NCBI GenBank assembly: GCA_037176705.1
Contig: CM073895.1
Location: 1,178,001-1,242,000, forward strand
Source: Molossus alvarezi
Lineage: Eukaryota; Chordata; Mammalia; Chiroptera; Molossidae
Direction: 5' to 3'
Length of the DNA: 64,000 bases
The notes under the pieces were generated by a model, which made no database searches, was not told the origin of the DNA, and saw only the letters and a list, made by a program, of their open reading frames with translations. This document shows positions 20,881 to 34,869 of the stretch, piece by piece (the first letter of the stretch is position 1; each line of letters begins with the position of its first letter). The position numbers and the translations under genes were made by a program.

Positions 20881-23800
20881 CGCCGGCACTGGCGGTGTGG
20901 GTGCGGGCTTGGCGTCCGCAGTGTGCACAGTGCTGGCGGCTGAGGAGCCGCCACCGGGGACGGGAAGGGTGCGTCACCAAGTGGCACTGAGAACCCGCCC
21001 TGAGCAGAGACAGGACTGACTGTTCCAGTTGCTGAAACTCCCTTCCGAGTGAGGAGGCGGCTCGCTGGGGACTCTGCTCAGGACGGTGGACGTGGCCGTG
21101 TCCTCTCCTGTGGGCGCTGTCACATCCAACGCCATCGGGAGCCTCTTGGGGAGCTGGAGGCTGGTCGGTGGCTTTGGGTGTGGCCAGGCCTGAGGCAGTG
21201 CTATATTCTCATGAGACACCTTAGCATGGGGGCTTTTGGGACCACGCTGCTCCCTTCCCTGTGAGGTGCTGGGCACGAGAAGGGGCGCGCCCCAGTGGCT
21301 CTTGAGCATGTTCGGGGACATGATGGGCCTGGGCGTTCAGGCGCCAGGTGGGATCGTGGCCCTGATGCTTCTGGATGGTTCCTGCTCACAGGTCCAGGTG
21401 CTGCTGCTGTGAGCACTTCTCCAGGTGACAGGAGGCACCCGCGTGCCCTGAGGACTGGCTGCGAGTCAGGGAGGATGGAGGCCTTTCTGCACAGCCTGGG
21501 CTGCCCCCACCCAGGGCACCTGGCCTTGTGCTGCGACACTGTGCCGCTTGTCCCTGTCGCATCTGCAGGGAGGGCAGGGCAGTGGGGTGGGGGCAGGGGG
21601 CGCGGTGTGCTGCGCTGGTGGGGGTGGGGGAGCAGCCTGTGGCCCAGCCCCTGCATCCTCCCTACCTGCTAGCCTGCTGGGCGCATGCTGGACTGAGGGA
21701 GCAGCACCGCTTAGGGTGGGCGGTGTCCTGAGTCCCTGTGCACAGACCCACCTAGTCCCGACACGTCCCCTCCTGTGGAGGCTGCGCCCTGGGCCTGCGG
21801 CCGATGTTCCATAGAGGGAGCGGACGCGCCCCCACTGTAGAAGAGCCTGTCGGGTTGGGGTCAGAGGCCGGACGGTACCTGCTGGGGCCGTTGTCATCTG
21901 TTTTGGCCCTGCACCTCTCCATCGGATTTGGATTCTTTTTGGTTCTCACATGAACAGGTCTGGGAGGTGCTGGACGCCGCCTGGTGACCTGCACCATCCC
22001 CTCCTGGGTGCAGGGGTGTGGCCACAGGTCCAGGGCTCTGTCCCCATTTACGAGAGGTCAGGCGGTCACAGTGGGTGATGAGGCCTGCAGGCCCTGGCCC
22101 GCCATCTGGCGATTGTAAAACGGGCAATCCACATTTTGAAGGGGGTGATGGAGAAGCAGAGTGCAGACAGCCTCGGCCGCCCTCCTTGCTCCCGGCAGAC
22201 ACCTTTGTGGCCCTTTTCTCTGGTGTCTGTGCCAAGGGTGAAAAGTTCAGCTTGTCCCAGCTCCAAAGGGAGCTGGGGGTGGAGCAAGCAGCTTTCTTTC
22301 CTGTGGGTCCCTGGGTTCCGGGGGCGGCCGTGCAGGGCTGGTCCATTGTTGGAAATCCCTGGGCGGACAGAGCAGGCCAGCATGCGCTTGCCAGGACTCT
22401 CAGCAGGGCCAGCCCGGGGTCACCCCCAGCCTGGGCCGTGTGGGTTCTCTCTGTTCATGTCAAGTGACGCCGTGGGTGATGGGAGCATGAGGATCGCCGG
22501 ATATTCCCCGCACTCGTGGTCAGTGGTCCTCACACTGCCACCGCCCCTCCCCGTCCTCTGGCACATCCCCGAAGGCTGCGGGTGTTGAGCTCTGCCCCCC
22601 ACTGTCTGCTGTGGCTCTTGGGGAGCTGGAGGGAGACGGCCTCATCCTGCCTGCAGGGTGGGACCCGGGCTGCATGCTGGTTCTCTGCCTCGCAGCCTCG
22701 AGGGCCCGTGAGGTCCCCTCTATAGCGTCCCTTCGGGAGGACGTCTTCAGTGTCCCATCCCTATGTCCCCGGCCACTCACAGTGGTAGCTGAGGCTCCGT
22801 GCTGCCGCCTGCCCACAGATGCTTTGTCCCGCCAGTGCCACCCTCGCTGCCCCCACAGACCCCCTGGGCACGGTTTGGCCCCTGTCTCTGAGGGGCTCCT
22901 GGGTGTCTGCCCAGCTCATGGGGACTTGGGGACCCTGGGGTGCCCTTCCCCTAGCTGCAGGGTGGGATTCGTTGCCATTTGTGCTGATGCTTCGGAGGCT
23001 GACGCGGGGGACAGGGTCTGCTGGCCAGATTTCCAGAGAGCCCCTTTGTAAAAGAGGACCTGTTCCCGAGACTCAGGCACTGCTCCCCAGATCGGAGGGG
23101 ACCAGGGGCAGCCTGAGGGCGGTTCCGTTTCTAGTTCTTCTCTGGGGCCCGTGGGCAGGTGCAGGGACAGCAGGGCTGAGGGGCCTTGGGCAGGGGCTCG
23201 GCCTGGCCCATGGGGACACCCCGCCTCCCAGCCCCCTCGCTGTGCTCCAGGCCTGGGCCCTGCAAAGAGGCTGGGTCGAAAGGTCACTGCCCTGATTGTT
23301 ATTGCCGGCTCTTGAGTTCTCACGACCCCTCGCCCTCTGTGGAGACGGGCAGGACGGGAGCTTTGACAGGGCTTTTCAGGGGATGAAAAACACACCAAAA
23401 GGTCTGAATTGAAAGTCACCAAGGTGAAACGTTTCATTGGCTTAGAAATGGTGTTAAAACCGAGAGAAAACACACACATTCAGGTCTGGGCCAGACAGAG
23501 ACCAGAGCGAGGTGGGCACCCCCTCTCGGCCCCCCCTCCGTGCTCCCGGGGCTGGCTGGCGGGGTCGGGCACTTGCTGGCTCAGGCCTGGGAGCCCGTGG
23601 CGCATTTCTTTAAAGTAATGGAGGGTTAGTATGTTTTACGTTGTTACCAATCACCCCCAGCCCCCGAAATCAAACACCGCCATGTCTCGGGAATGTCCTT
23701 GATGTAATGCACGTTTTGTCGGAACTGGACTCCCTGTTGCTCCGTGTCCGTCTGCACTGTTGGGGTCTCATCCCCACCCCCTGACTGCATGTGCCCAGCT

Positions 23801-26782
23801 TCTCCAGGCCGGTCGAAGGTTGGGTACTCTGTCCCAGGAGCGTGGCGGGGCCGCACCCTCCTCCCAAAGCCTCGGGGGATGGGTCAGCTGGCAGGAGCGC
23901 CGGATCGTAGGGGTCTTAGGTTGGGTGACACTGTCCACAGCCCACGAACACGATGCTGCCACCACCTCCAGGGAGACATCTGTCCGTTGGCCCAAATGTC
24001 TATCCTGGGCTCACTCTTCCCTGAGAACCCCTGAGGCCACCTGGCACCTTATCCTGTACCCATTGAGGGGCCCATGGTGCCCAACTGGGACTCCAGCCCA
24101 GCCTGGCTCTAGGAAGACGGCACACCAGGCTGGTGGGTTGACGGCACTGTGTCCTGGTGCCTGTTTGTGGGTGAAGACGGGGCTGTCCCATAGACCCTCC
24201 TTGTGCACAGCTGCCCAGATGGGCAGGAGGGGCCCACGAGGTTCCTCTTCGCTGTGTCTGGCGGGACCAAGTTCCCGGAGGACGGGAGCCTTGGCTGCCC
24301 GCACCCCACTGCCTGTCACGCTGCAGTCAGCTCCCTGGGACACCCGCCGGATGGCTCCGCGCTGAGAGGGCCTGTCGGGGAAAGTGTGGCCCCCGCAGGA
24401 GTGGGTGTCATTTCCTGTGGGTCTGTATCAGCCACGGGGCAGGGCCCAGCAGGGGGCCCACAGTGTGGATTTTGAGGGTGGGATCCAGGAGATGTTTCAG
24501 GCTCCTCACCTGAGCACAGCCTAGGGACCTGGAGGTGGAGTCTGGCTGGGGGGCCCAGAGTGACTCTTCAACCATGAGACCCCCAGTGAAACCCCTCTGG
24601 TGGCTGCGCATGTGCAGGGCCCAAGTGCTGAATGTTCCGATGGGGGTGCACAGAGCTGCAGGAACGGGGCCTGGTGGCACTGAGGCGGCCCCATCTTTGG
24701 ACCATCTTGGAGGCAGCACTGCTGAGGTGGTGGACAGCCCTCTTGTTCACAGGGGCGCAGACTGTCTGGGAGCACAGGGTGGCGGCCCCTCCCAGCAGCT
24801 CCGCTGCCCCGGCTGCTCGCTGTGCTGGGAACGGGTCAGCGTGCAGGCCTCATGCAGAGGTGTCCAGGGGGTCCCCTCCCCCTGAGCCTCTGAAAGGCCC
24901 GTGGCAGACTCCTGGGAGTGCGGACGGAGTGCCTCCAGCCCACGTCCTCCCATCTGCCCACGGGATGCCCGAGTTCCGTGTCCACGCTGTGGCCATGCGT
25001 GTTCTGGCATGCAGCCAGCCTGTCCCCTTGCGGCATCCCTGGCGAGGCCTGGCTGCATGGACTCGCACAACCTGTTCCCAGGAGTGGGATTCCAGGTGTG
25101 GTAAACGGTGGCATGGACTTTGCCATCGGCCCCATGGCAGTGTGGCCGTGGGACTTGAAGGGGCCGCAGTGCTGGGCCCCAGGACGACAGTGGTGACGAC
25201 AGGACTGCAGGAGGGAGGCGAGAACGAGGGCGCAGCCCCTGACCCTCTCCTCTGTGGCACGTGGCACGTGGCAGTGCCCGCCAGCCTCCTCTTCCTGGGT
25301 GGCGGCACCATGGTCCTGGAGCATCTTCGCCGTGCTTGGCCCTCTAGCCGTGCAGGGTCCCTCCTGGGCCTGGTGCCTCCCACCCCCTGGGGCAGAAGCA
25401 GCCAGGGGTGGGGGTGGGGGGCAGAGGGCTTCTGAGCCCTCCTGTGAGAGGAGGCCGGGTCCTGCCCTGTGTGCAGACCTGGGGGCGGGACCCTCACTGG
25501 CCTCAGGCAGACCGCTCTGATGATCCCCCCGAGGGTGTGTGTCCTGTAGTCACACAGCTTCCGGCTGGGTCTTCCCAAGGAGGACGCCCCTGGCATCTCC
25601 AGGGTGCAGTGCAGGGCGGGGGCATGGTGGCCCTCTGGCTTGCATTTGGGTTAGGGTGTCTTGAGTTTGCAGTCTGGAAAGAGGGGTTCGTTTTCTCTGA
25701 CATCTGGGCAGGGCCAGCCCTGGGGCGAGAGGGGGTGAGGGGTGTTGTTTCTGGAAACGGCCTACTCTGTCTTTACACATTTGCTGGAGGAATGTGGCAG
25801 AGGGGCCTGTCGGGGTGGGGACAGCAGCCACGGGCCAGCATCCTCCTCCCCTGACTCCCAGGGACATGCCGCTCCTCCCTTCCTCCTGGGCAGGGGTTTT
25901 GCAGGTTCCATGCCCGGGGGGCCTTGGGGCTGGGTCTCCAGGGGTTGGCCTCGGCGTTGGGTGTCTTCTCAGGGCGGGGGGCTGAGTGGCTTTCCTGTCA
26001 TTCTGGGGGGTCTGCTCTGTGTGGAGGCCCAGAACCTGCCACAGCCCGTTCACACTGGGGCTTCTAGGGGGGGCTTGGTCTGGCGCCACCTTGCCACCCT
26101 GAGCCGGGGCAGGACGCACCCCAGGGGCACCAGTCAGGTCGGTTCCTTGGTGCCTGCTGTTGGTCTCCGAAGGAAGGGCCGAGACCTGGGGTGAGGAGAG
26201 GCCGGCCGACGGCCATTGAGGCCGCGGGAACCCCGGGGAGGTCGCCGCACCAGGTGGGCTGTGCCCGCTGCTCTCCTGGCCCCTCCCTGCCAGCTCCTGT
26301 GGCCCTGGGCGGGAGAGCCGCCCCACTGCCCCTCCCCCACCTGCCCCCTCCTGGTGGGGCTGGGGGCAGGGAGCAGATGGAGGAACAGCTAGCACCTCTG
26401 AGGGTTGACCACCTGCGGTTCTTGAATTCCTGGTTGCTTTCTTTCCCTAACTCTTGTTAGTGCTGCTGATTTATGGGGTTAGATGAAAAGCATGTTGGGA
26501 GCTCGGTCCTGACATACTCAGGACGCAGCCTTCGAGGGTCTTCTCTTTTGTTCTGAACGGAGGTGCAGGCCCTGTGTCCTCTCATGTGTCTGCAGTGGTG
26601 TCCATGAGCACCCCAGCCCTTGGCCTCTGCTGCTGTTGAGACGAAGTACGAAAAGTGAGACCCCTGGCCCGGGTGGAGACCCAACTGCAGAACTGGGCCA
26701 GTGCTGCAGTGTCTCTCCCTCAGGGACTTGGAGGGTCTCCGTCTGACTGATGAGAAGTATTTTGTTTAAGATAAAGACTATT
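20881..26782. other. Long GC-rich intronic stretch, no gene recognised
   Basis: About 5.9 kb of SKI intron 1 without a recognised SINE or exon. Overlapping open frames occur in all six frames. A mildly AT-rich patch at 23390-23490 (AAAGTCACCAAGGTGAAACG) and another at 23600-23660 could be conserved or old repeat; I cannot decide. Confidence 0.5.
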
Positions 26783-27040
26783 AGCCCTGGCCAGTTTGGC
26801 TCAGCGGTTGGAGTCGGCCCGTGGACCAAAGGGTCTTGGGATCGATTTCTGGTCAAGGGCATGTGCCTGGGTTGCAGGTTCGCTCCCCAGCCCCCACTGG
26901 GGCCATGCGGAGGCAACCCATCAATGTGTCTCTCTCACATCCATGTTTCCCTCTCTCCCTCCCTCCCCCACTGTCTTCCACTTTAGCTTAAAAAAAAAGA
27001 AATTCAGTGAACAAAAAATAAAACACAGCAAAATAAACAA
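26783..27040 (+). mobile_element. VES-type SINE
   Basis: Forward-oriented copy: GCCCTGGCCAGTTTGGCTCA head, GGGATCGATTTCTGGTC B-box region, TCCCTCTCTCC tract and a long A-rich tail. ATAAAGAC occurs on both sides (26771-26778 and 27041-27048) as a likely target duplication. Confidence 0.88.
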
Positions 27041-27048
27041 ATAAAGAC

Positions 27049-29503
27049 GAATGTTCCAGACTTTCAAAACCTAAAACTCCTTGAAAAGCATCTAGCTTTG
27101 TCAGTCAGCACCCCCGTGCCAGTGCGCCCGTCCTTGACCAGTGTCTCCTTGCAACGCCTTCCGGCTAGGAGGCAGTCTTCAACACAAGATGACAACGTGC
27201 ACACTTGCACACCCGCCCAGCTGCTTCGCATGTTAGGGGATTCTTTCTCCCTCTGGCCAGAGGGCTGCGGGCAGGCTCACAGTGGCGCTGCGCTTGCCGT
27301 CTCCCTGCGACTATTACTTCTTGCCTCATGGCCCAAAATGGCTGCTGGAGCCAAGTCCTTACACCCAGGCACCAGTCGCAGCTGGGCCCCTTGCTCTTAG
27401 CTCATAGGACAGGGTGGACATGTGCTGCTACGCCTACGTGCCGGGAGGGCTGGCAGGAGTCCTTCGAGGTGAACATCGATGTGCCCACTGCAGGTCCGGC
27501 CATGCCACTCATGCCTGGCCCAGCCCGGCCTTTGCTGTCCTCGCTGGGAGGCGGTGCATGGCAGCCTTTGTGGCGGCCACTGGTGCAGACCCTCTGGCTT
27601 GTGCTTGTCCTTCCAGTTCTAGGAAGTCCCGAGTCTCTGTGTCGCCAAGGGTCCTGGGTAGGGCTGTGCAGGTCAGTCAGCACAGGCCAAGCTGCAGGGC
27701 TTCTGGGGGCCAGGATGTTTGTTGGAGGCTGCGAGGGGTTTTGGGGTTTGGTAGGCACACGGCTGGGTCGCATGCCCACCTGGGAGTCTGGTGGGATGGT
27801 CCTCTCGATCCGTTTCCTCTCCTGTGCCTGCTGACAGGGCATGGGTGTGTCCAGGGGGTGGGCCCCTCTGAGCCCAGGGTGTCCGTGGAGATCAGCCCTG
27901 GCCTTGCGGTGGGGACTCCATTTGTCTCAGCCTGTCTGAGTTGGGCTTCCTGTCACTGTGGTTGGGGGAGGGGCCAGCCAGGCCTCCCAGAGCTGCCTGG
28001 GAACCAATGCCATATTCCCAGCACCCTGGCCCCGGGACCAGGAGGTGGTCACCATCCCCATGAAGCTCTGGCCGAGTCCTGCACTTGCTTGAGGGCCAGA
28101 ACCCTGAGAAAACCCTAATGTCCCTGAGACACCCAGGGCCTCCCGACAGCCTCAGATGGACGCATACACGGGTCCTCCCTCAGGCTTTGCTGCACCCCAG
28201 ACTGTGTGGATGTGCTCCCCCGCGACGAGGCACACAGCCCAGGCCCCCAGGGACATGGCCACACGAGCTGGGTCCCTCCTGAGGCCGACCTCCTGACTGA
28301 CAGCGCCAGAGCCCGGTCGAAACGCTGTCTGCCCTCGATGCAGAGCCGAGATCGCAGGGTCTGTGGGAGAAGGTGCACAGCCCTGGGAGGCGGGAGCGGA
28401 GGCTGGTGGAGCCCGCCTGCCTGTCCCTGGTGGGCCCAGGGCTGTGCTGAACAGAACAGGGCTGTCCCCCCATCTCTAGGTGTCATGCCTGGCAGGGACT
28501 CCGTGGCCAGTGACTGGACAGTCACCCAGACTCCCACCCACTGGACATCTGTGTCCCGGAGGGGCCTCCAGCAGGCTGGGCAACACACTCTCCAGCCAAG
28601 GCCCTGGAATCCCTGGCATCGGGGTGCGTGCAGCCTTGAGGGCACCCACTGTGGCCTGTGCACTGGTCCCTTCCTGCCGAGCCTCTGTGGGTCCCGAGCC
28701 TCTGTGGGTCCCGGGCCTGGCAGGCACCCCGGGGAGGAAAGCCACAGCAGAGCCCCTGTCCCCATCGGGCTTCTGGGCACACTGCTCCCTTCCCCCACGC
28801 CCAAGCCCTGTGCGCCGCCGAGGGGGTGGGGGTGGGGTTGGCGGCCGGCCCCCTCCCTGTTCTTGCTGCCTCTTCTGGGCTTGCCAAGAATGCCGGGAAA
28901 TTAGGGGGAGGGGACACAGGAAATGCCTCCTTCCCTCTAAGGACAGCTCCAGCTGCAAGTAGAGGGAGCTGGGGGAGGGGCGGGCTGCGGAAAGCTGTCC
29001 CCCCGCCAAGGCAAACCCGCACACCCCAGCCCTGCAGACAGAGGGCTCTTTCTCCCTCGAGTTGGCCCATTGTGAGTGTCCTCTGAGGGGAAGTCGAGGG
29101 CCTGTTCGCGATGGTCTCCTGCTTATGGCAGGTCTCTGTGCGCTGGTGGAGGCCCGGGCTTTTCAAAAGCAGATTAAGGGGTGCCCTCACCCTTTAGCCA
29201 TTTAGGAAGTACCTGTAAGGGCTCACCGTGGCCCCTTCTCCCGGAGGCCACCCCTCAGCATCCCGTCTGTGTTGCAGGAGCCTGACCCTCGGGATCGGAC
29301 CCTCTGAACGGTGTTCAGTCTCCCGGCCCTGCGGCCACCTGGCCTTTCTCCCTGGTGGCTTCTCCCGGAAGCGTCCTGGGCCGGCGGCGAGACTCCTCAC
29401 GCAGGCGCCTTTCGGAAGGATAAACCCGTTTAGAAAACAGCTGAGACTGACTACAGTTCAGGTGTCTGAGCGGTAGAGCAGGAGACCCCTCCTGACGGAG
29501 TCG
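27049..29503. other. Intronic sequence, nothing firmly recognised
   Basis: No exon or SINE. A slightly unusual block at 28870-28960 (GCCAAGAATGCCGGGAAATT) and another at 29160-29230 (TTTTCAAAAGCAGATTAAGG) have the look of conserved noncoding sequence but no clear identity. A 19-base phrase is duplicated in tandem at about 28679-28716. Confidence 0.45.
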
Positions 29504-31387
29504 TTGAACCCCGGCTCGGAGCGGGGGCGAGGGGGGCAGCGGGCCCACCCCTGCTGCGACCTTGTTCTCAGTGAGCAGAGCAGGCCCAGACCAGCGCTGG
29601 GGTCACCAGGGGTCGGCCCATCGCTGTGGGTGGTGGGCGGGGCTTCCCCAAACCATGGAAACCCTTGTGTTGCTGAGCCCACGGGCTGCCACCAGCCCCA
29701 GCGTCCACCCTCCGCCCAGGACCCGGGGAGGGGCTGCAGGTCACTCCTCTGCCCGAGAGAAGGTGCAGTGGGCCTGTTCTTACCCTGTAGCTGCTGCCGA
29801 GGTCCCTGGAGAACCCCACCCTGCCCACGTGGTCCTTGTGGTCCTCGGTCCCAGGCTGTGAAGGGAGGGCCCGGCAGGGCGTGGGAAAGCCAGGGGACCA
29901 GGCCGGCTGACGTTGGCCCTGGGGGAGGGGTGGGGGCAGGTCCTGAGCCCAGTGCAGGGACTTCATTCACCCCACACTGGCCTGGCAGCCTTGGTGAGAA
30001 CTTTGGGGCCAGGAGCCCGTCCTTGGATGCTCAGCGGCAAAGGGCGATGGGGGTCTTGGGGCCCGGTGACCCCTGTTGGAGAGGTGACGGTGGAGCGTTC
30101 TGCAGCTTGGAGATGTGTCCTGTTCTAAGTGACAGGGTTCCTGGTGGGAGGCGAGCGTGGTTGGGGTCAGTGATCCCTGCCCGTGGTCCAGGGGGCAGTC
30201 TGAAGTATCGGGTTCTTCTCTCCCCCACCCCCCACACTGAGTCCTGGCTCTCCTGGGGTCCTGAAGTCAGTTTCCACCTCCTGCCGCAGGTGGCCGGGCA
30301 GGGCCCTTTGTCCCCACCCCACCCCCGCAGTCACAGTCTCAGAGGAGAGCTGTTTGCACTTTGTCAGGGCTGGAGCAATGGGCATTTTGTGGAGTGTGTC
30401 CTGTCAGTTTACTGGGGAATGTTCCGGAACCGCTCCAGTGGCCTGCCTTCCTGTGGGCTGGTTGGAGCTGGCGACAGGCCGGTGGCTTCTGAGCTCCAGC
30501 TCTGTGTGTCCATGTTCGGAACACGGTCACATCCGTGGGGACCTGAGGCCGTCTTCCAGCCCAGGCGCTGGGGACAGGCCAGAGCGGCTTTGCCGGGTCG
30601 TTGTCAGCCCGGAGCTCTGAGTCCCCTGCAGCTGGGCAGCCGCTGTCCACCCCGGCTCGAGCGCTCAGCTCAGTGTTGTGTCGGTTTCTATGGAGAGAAA
30701 ACAACAGGGCGTCTGCCGTGCTCTGAGGAGGGGGAGGCGCCAGGAAGCAAAACAGACCCGAGTGTGGGCGGGGCTGCCGCTGGTTCCCACTTCCTGACTG
30801 GGAAGCGGGTGAAAGTGTCCTGTCCTGACCCAGCGCCGCCTGGAAGGCCAGGCCAGACCTTCAGCAGGAGCGGCCCTGCCCAGGGGCCTTTGGACAGCCT
30901 TGGGTGGGCAGCGCAGCACAGAAGGCCCCAGGGGCTTGGGCCCCTGTCCCTGGTGATGACCCGGCCTGGCCCGTCTTCCTTTCTGCGCACCCCCACCTCC
31001 TTGCTCAGCGAGGGTGCCCTGCTTTCCCTCAGGGCCACTTGCAGGTGTGGGTGTGGTGGCCACTGCAAGAGTGAGGGGCTGAGGCCATGTCCCCTGCTTG
31101 GCACAGGCCACACCGCTTCTGGCCACCAGGCCCCAGACGTGGCACCTTCCTGGCTGAGAGCATGGCCCTTGGGGAGGTGCCCCAGGCCGCAGCCCCGAGC
31201 CAGGCCGCCTGTGCCCCGAGCCTGTGCTGCCTGCCGAGCAGTCTCCCGGGTGTGTTCCCTGTGGTCTGTGTGCCGTCACCCGCCCCACAGGCCGTGCCGC
31301 CCAGGGCTCTGCGAGGCTGCTGTTGCGGGGTGGAGGGACAACACCCTCGCTCTCCTGGACAAAGGCACCCTCAAACAACCTTCCTGA
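29504..31387 (+). other. 627-codon open frame in SKI intron 1, probably not a gene
   Basis: One + strand frame runs 627 codons from an ATG at 29504 without a stop. The predicted product has no recognisable domain. It is rich in Gly, Pro, Ser, Arg and Cys, as GC-rich noncoding DNA would give when translated. Open frames also lie on the - strand across parts of it (for example 30665-31429). There is no convincing promoter or Kozak context. The length is greater than simple composition predicts, so it is recorded, but I do not call it a gene. Confidence 0.25.
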
Positions 31388-34300
31388 CGTTGAAGAGATT
31401 TTATTTTGTAATTTGAGTTTAGGACACAATGTTTTTGCTCTCCCTGGAGTGCAGTTTTATCTCCTGGTGTTCAGAGCTACCAGAAGGTTCTTGAGTTTGA
31501 GGGCAGGCGGTGAGGCGGCGCTCTGGCCTGGAGGTGGGCACGGCCCTGCTCCTGGGAACGGCCTGCCCCATGGCACGGGTGCCGGGCTGACTTCCGCTCC
31601 TGTGTGGCTCTGCCCACCTTCCTGGTGCACGGCTGTCGCCGCCAGCGTCCGCTGTGCGCGCCGTGTGTGCTGTGGGAAGGTGTTCAGGGATGGGCTTGGA
31701 ACTTCCTTTGGAAGCTTTTGCTCTTAAACCCATTAGGACATGGTTCCCACGTTGCCATGTCTAGTGTGGGGCCCCTGGCTGGACAGCTGCCGGTGACACT
31801 CGCGGCGCCTCCTGCAGGACCCACAGGGACAGTGTGAAGAGGGGTGTTTGCCGGCCAGGGTCCTCGTCCTGCTTCTGGGTCGAAAGCTCATCTCGTCAGG
31901 AGCACCTTCACCTCTCTTCCCCGTCTCTCGACTCCGGTGCTTTCCGTGGCTCTCAGGCTGTTTCGGGTAAAGAAAGGGGGCCGTTTAGGCTGTGCCGGGG
32001 CTCACTGCCCACGGCGCGCACCGCCCCTCTCGGACCTGAGGGCGGGGCCCCTGCGGCCCGGACCCTGCACTGCACAGGCCGTGTGTGCCTGGAGCACGCG
32101 TCTGGACTCCGGCCTGGGGAGAGACAGGGTCTCCCTGAGCGGGCAGGGGTGTGGGCTGCAGATGGCGCCCTGGCAGGGCCTGGCCGGGGGCCGGGGCCTC
32201 TGGGACTGTTTCAGAGCAGGTTCCTCGCCCCCTCCCGCTGCCTTTCTTGAAGACCCCCCCAGACATACACTCTAGTTTTTTGGGTGAATCGTCTGCAAGA
32301 TCAGCACCGAAATGGGGTCTGGCAGGTGGGGAGCCGCAGGGTCACTATTTCCTGTGTGCATCCCTGGGGTGCTCAGAGTGGGGAACCGGGGGCTCCGGTG
32401 CCCTGTGTTCCCTCTACTTACCCTGGAGCCCTTGGCCGCCGGCACTGCCCAGCGGCTCTCCTGCAGTTTCTGTGGAGTCCTGTCTGTGCCCCCTCAGCTA
32501 CAGGCTGGAGACTGTGATGTCCAGCTCTGATCTCAGCTGCAGCTGGCCCACTGGGTGCGGCGGGGCAAGATCCAGGGGGTGGAGTTTGGGACTTAATTCC
32601 AGGCTCAGAGGTCTTCATCCTCGGACCCCTCCCAAAATCCCACCCCCAGGTGAATGTGAGCCTGGATTCACTGCCCACATCCAGGTGCTGGGCCTCCTGC
32701 TGGCAGAGCACCACTGTCACCTCCAGGGCCCGAGCTGCCAGGCTCCTCCTCCTCGTCCCCTCCGGGGCTCCCGGCCCCGCCCCTCCTCATAACTGAGCTG
32801 TTCTGCATAATTCATCGCAGGGTGTGAGCCGGAGCCTTTGTGATGGGAAGAGGGGGTTGGACGAAGGGAGGCTCTCTCTGCGAGGAGACTTGGCAGGCTC
32901 GGGCTTGCCAGCCCTGGGCCCAGCTGCCCCTCCTGCAGGAACCGGTGGTGGCGGAGATGGCGCCTGGGGGTGTGTGCGGGGACAGAACCCCTGCGCCGCC
33001 CAGGTGTCCTCGGGGTGCAAACAGCGTGGCACTGGACACTCACCCGGCCCCTCTGCCTGCTGGTCTCTTCTGCCGAGAAGGAATTCCTCCACTCCTCCCA
33101 GTGGCACTGGCTCCCACACCCCGGGGCGGCGTCTGATTTGGTGTTTGGAGTGAGAAGGAGGCAGGAGCCGCAAGTCCTGAGGCCTCCTCGTGGCCAGTCC
33201 AGTCTGCGTTGGGTGCAGCTGGGGTTCAGTAGCGCCTTGACCACCCCTGGCCAGCCCCCAGCTGATGTCCTGTACCGACATAACCAGACAGGGCGGACGT
33301 GGGACGTCTCCCTTCCACTGACCACCAGCCCACCCTGCCAGCCTTCGCAGGTTGGGCAGGGTCCCTGGGGTGTTCAGCAGGTCCCGCCCATTCCCACTGC
33401 AGGTCCACACTGACTGCCCAGGCCTTTCGCTTCCACAGATCACACACACACGTCTCTTTGTGTGCCCAAGCGTGGCAGGCAGTGCTGAGTCAGGGGCACG
33501 GCCTTTGTCCTGGGCACAGAGTCAGGTGATGGGAGTGGGGGGTGCCCTGTGGGTTTAAGGAGAGCAGCCAGAGGGTGTCCCCGGTCCCTCCCAGGCAAGG
33601 AGTGTGGCACCTTGGAGGAGGCAGGTTTGGGGGAGTCCCTTCAGAGGGTCCTGTGGTGATGCACAGTGTCACAGGGCTGGAGACGCCATGGAGATGGTGG
33701 GCGGGTGGTGGTGGAGGAGCCCACGCACCCCCGTAGCAGATGGGGGGCCCCGGGTAGGAGGGCGGGACGTCGACTACTCTGCTCCTGCTGCTCCCAGCGC
33801 CAGAGAAAGTGCCCCGGCCGGCCGGTGCGCCAGGGTCCCAGGCATCGCTGGGAAGCGCCTCGTCCCCCGGAGGCCGGCCCGGCCTGTGCGCCCCGTGGTC
33901 TGCGGCCCGGGGCCCTGTGTGTGGAAGGCTTGTCGGGGAGCCGTCCTTCCTGGGGCGCTGGCGGGCGAGAGCGGCAGTGGGAGTCCCTGCGGCCGGGAAG
34001 CCTGTGCTCAGGCCGCTCAGCCAGCCAGCCTTCCAGGAACCGGACCGCAGTCTGCAGCCCTTCCCTGGCTTCCGCTTTCTGCAGCTCCTCTCTGCCCGGT
34101 GGGGGGCCCGGGCGCCAGCCACCACCCCACGCTGGCCTGGGTGTGGGGAAGGACCCTGTGCCCCAGCGGCCTCAAGCAGGCTTTGTTGTCCGGCTGGTTC
34201 ACAGTCCTCGCAGTTACTGGGCGGCTGAAAGGGAAAGGAAGGCGCCCGCCCCTCCCCCACCCCGCTCTCTGGTCCTGAAAGTGCAGGTTTGTAGGGTTGG

Positions 34301-34868
34301 GAGGCCCTGGGGTCCGGGGCCGGTGGCAGCGAGGGACACAAAGAGCTTGTGGTCAGGATGGATGCCCTGTCTTCATGGGGACCTGGTCCTGGTCCTGGCT
34401 CCTGTGCCACCTCGTCTAGGGCTCCTCCTTCCTCCAAGGCTGCTGCTGGGCTGTGTTTGTCCCCTACCTGCCCCAGGAGTCTGTGGGGGTGTTGGCCTCA
34501 GACCGATGGGGGCTGGTGGGCGGTCTGGAGGTGCCCCAACCACTGGGGGCTGGGAGCTGCAGCCCCAGGTGTCCCTCCTGTGTGGAGCCTGGGGAAGGGC
34601 AGTGCCGAGTGGCCTCGTGAGGAGGGGGGGTTTCCTCAGAAAAGTGGGGGTGTAGCAGAAGAGAGGCACCCCTTAATGTAAAAAATCGAAGCAAGTCTTT
34701 AGAATTGTTGTTCACACTTTTGGGGTTTGGGGCTGCCTGGGGATTTAGTCTGCTCCCTCCGTGCCACAGCAGTCGGAAAACGTGGTTTCAGCACGGCGTG
34801 GAACGAGCTACCGCGTGGGAAGGACCAGTGCTCGCAAGTAGTTGTGTCCGTTCTAGACCACTGGCTTT
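31388..34868. other. Intronic sequence, nothing firmly recognised
   Basis: The start (31388-31480) is AT-rich (AGATTTTATTTTGTAATTTG) and may be a conserved block or an old repeat. A small AT-rich patch at 32786-32822 (CTGCATAATTCATCGCAGGG) is similar. The rest is GC-rich with overlapping chance frames. No exon is recognised. Confidence 0.45.
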
Positions 34869-34869
34869 T

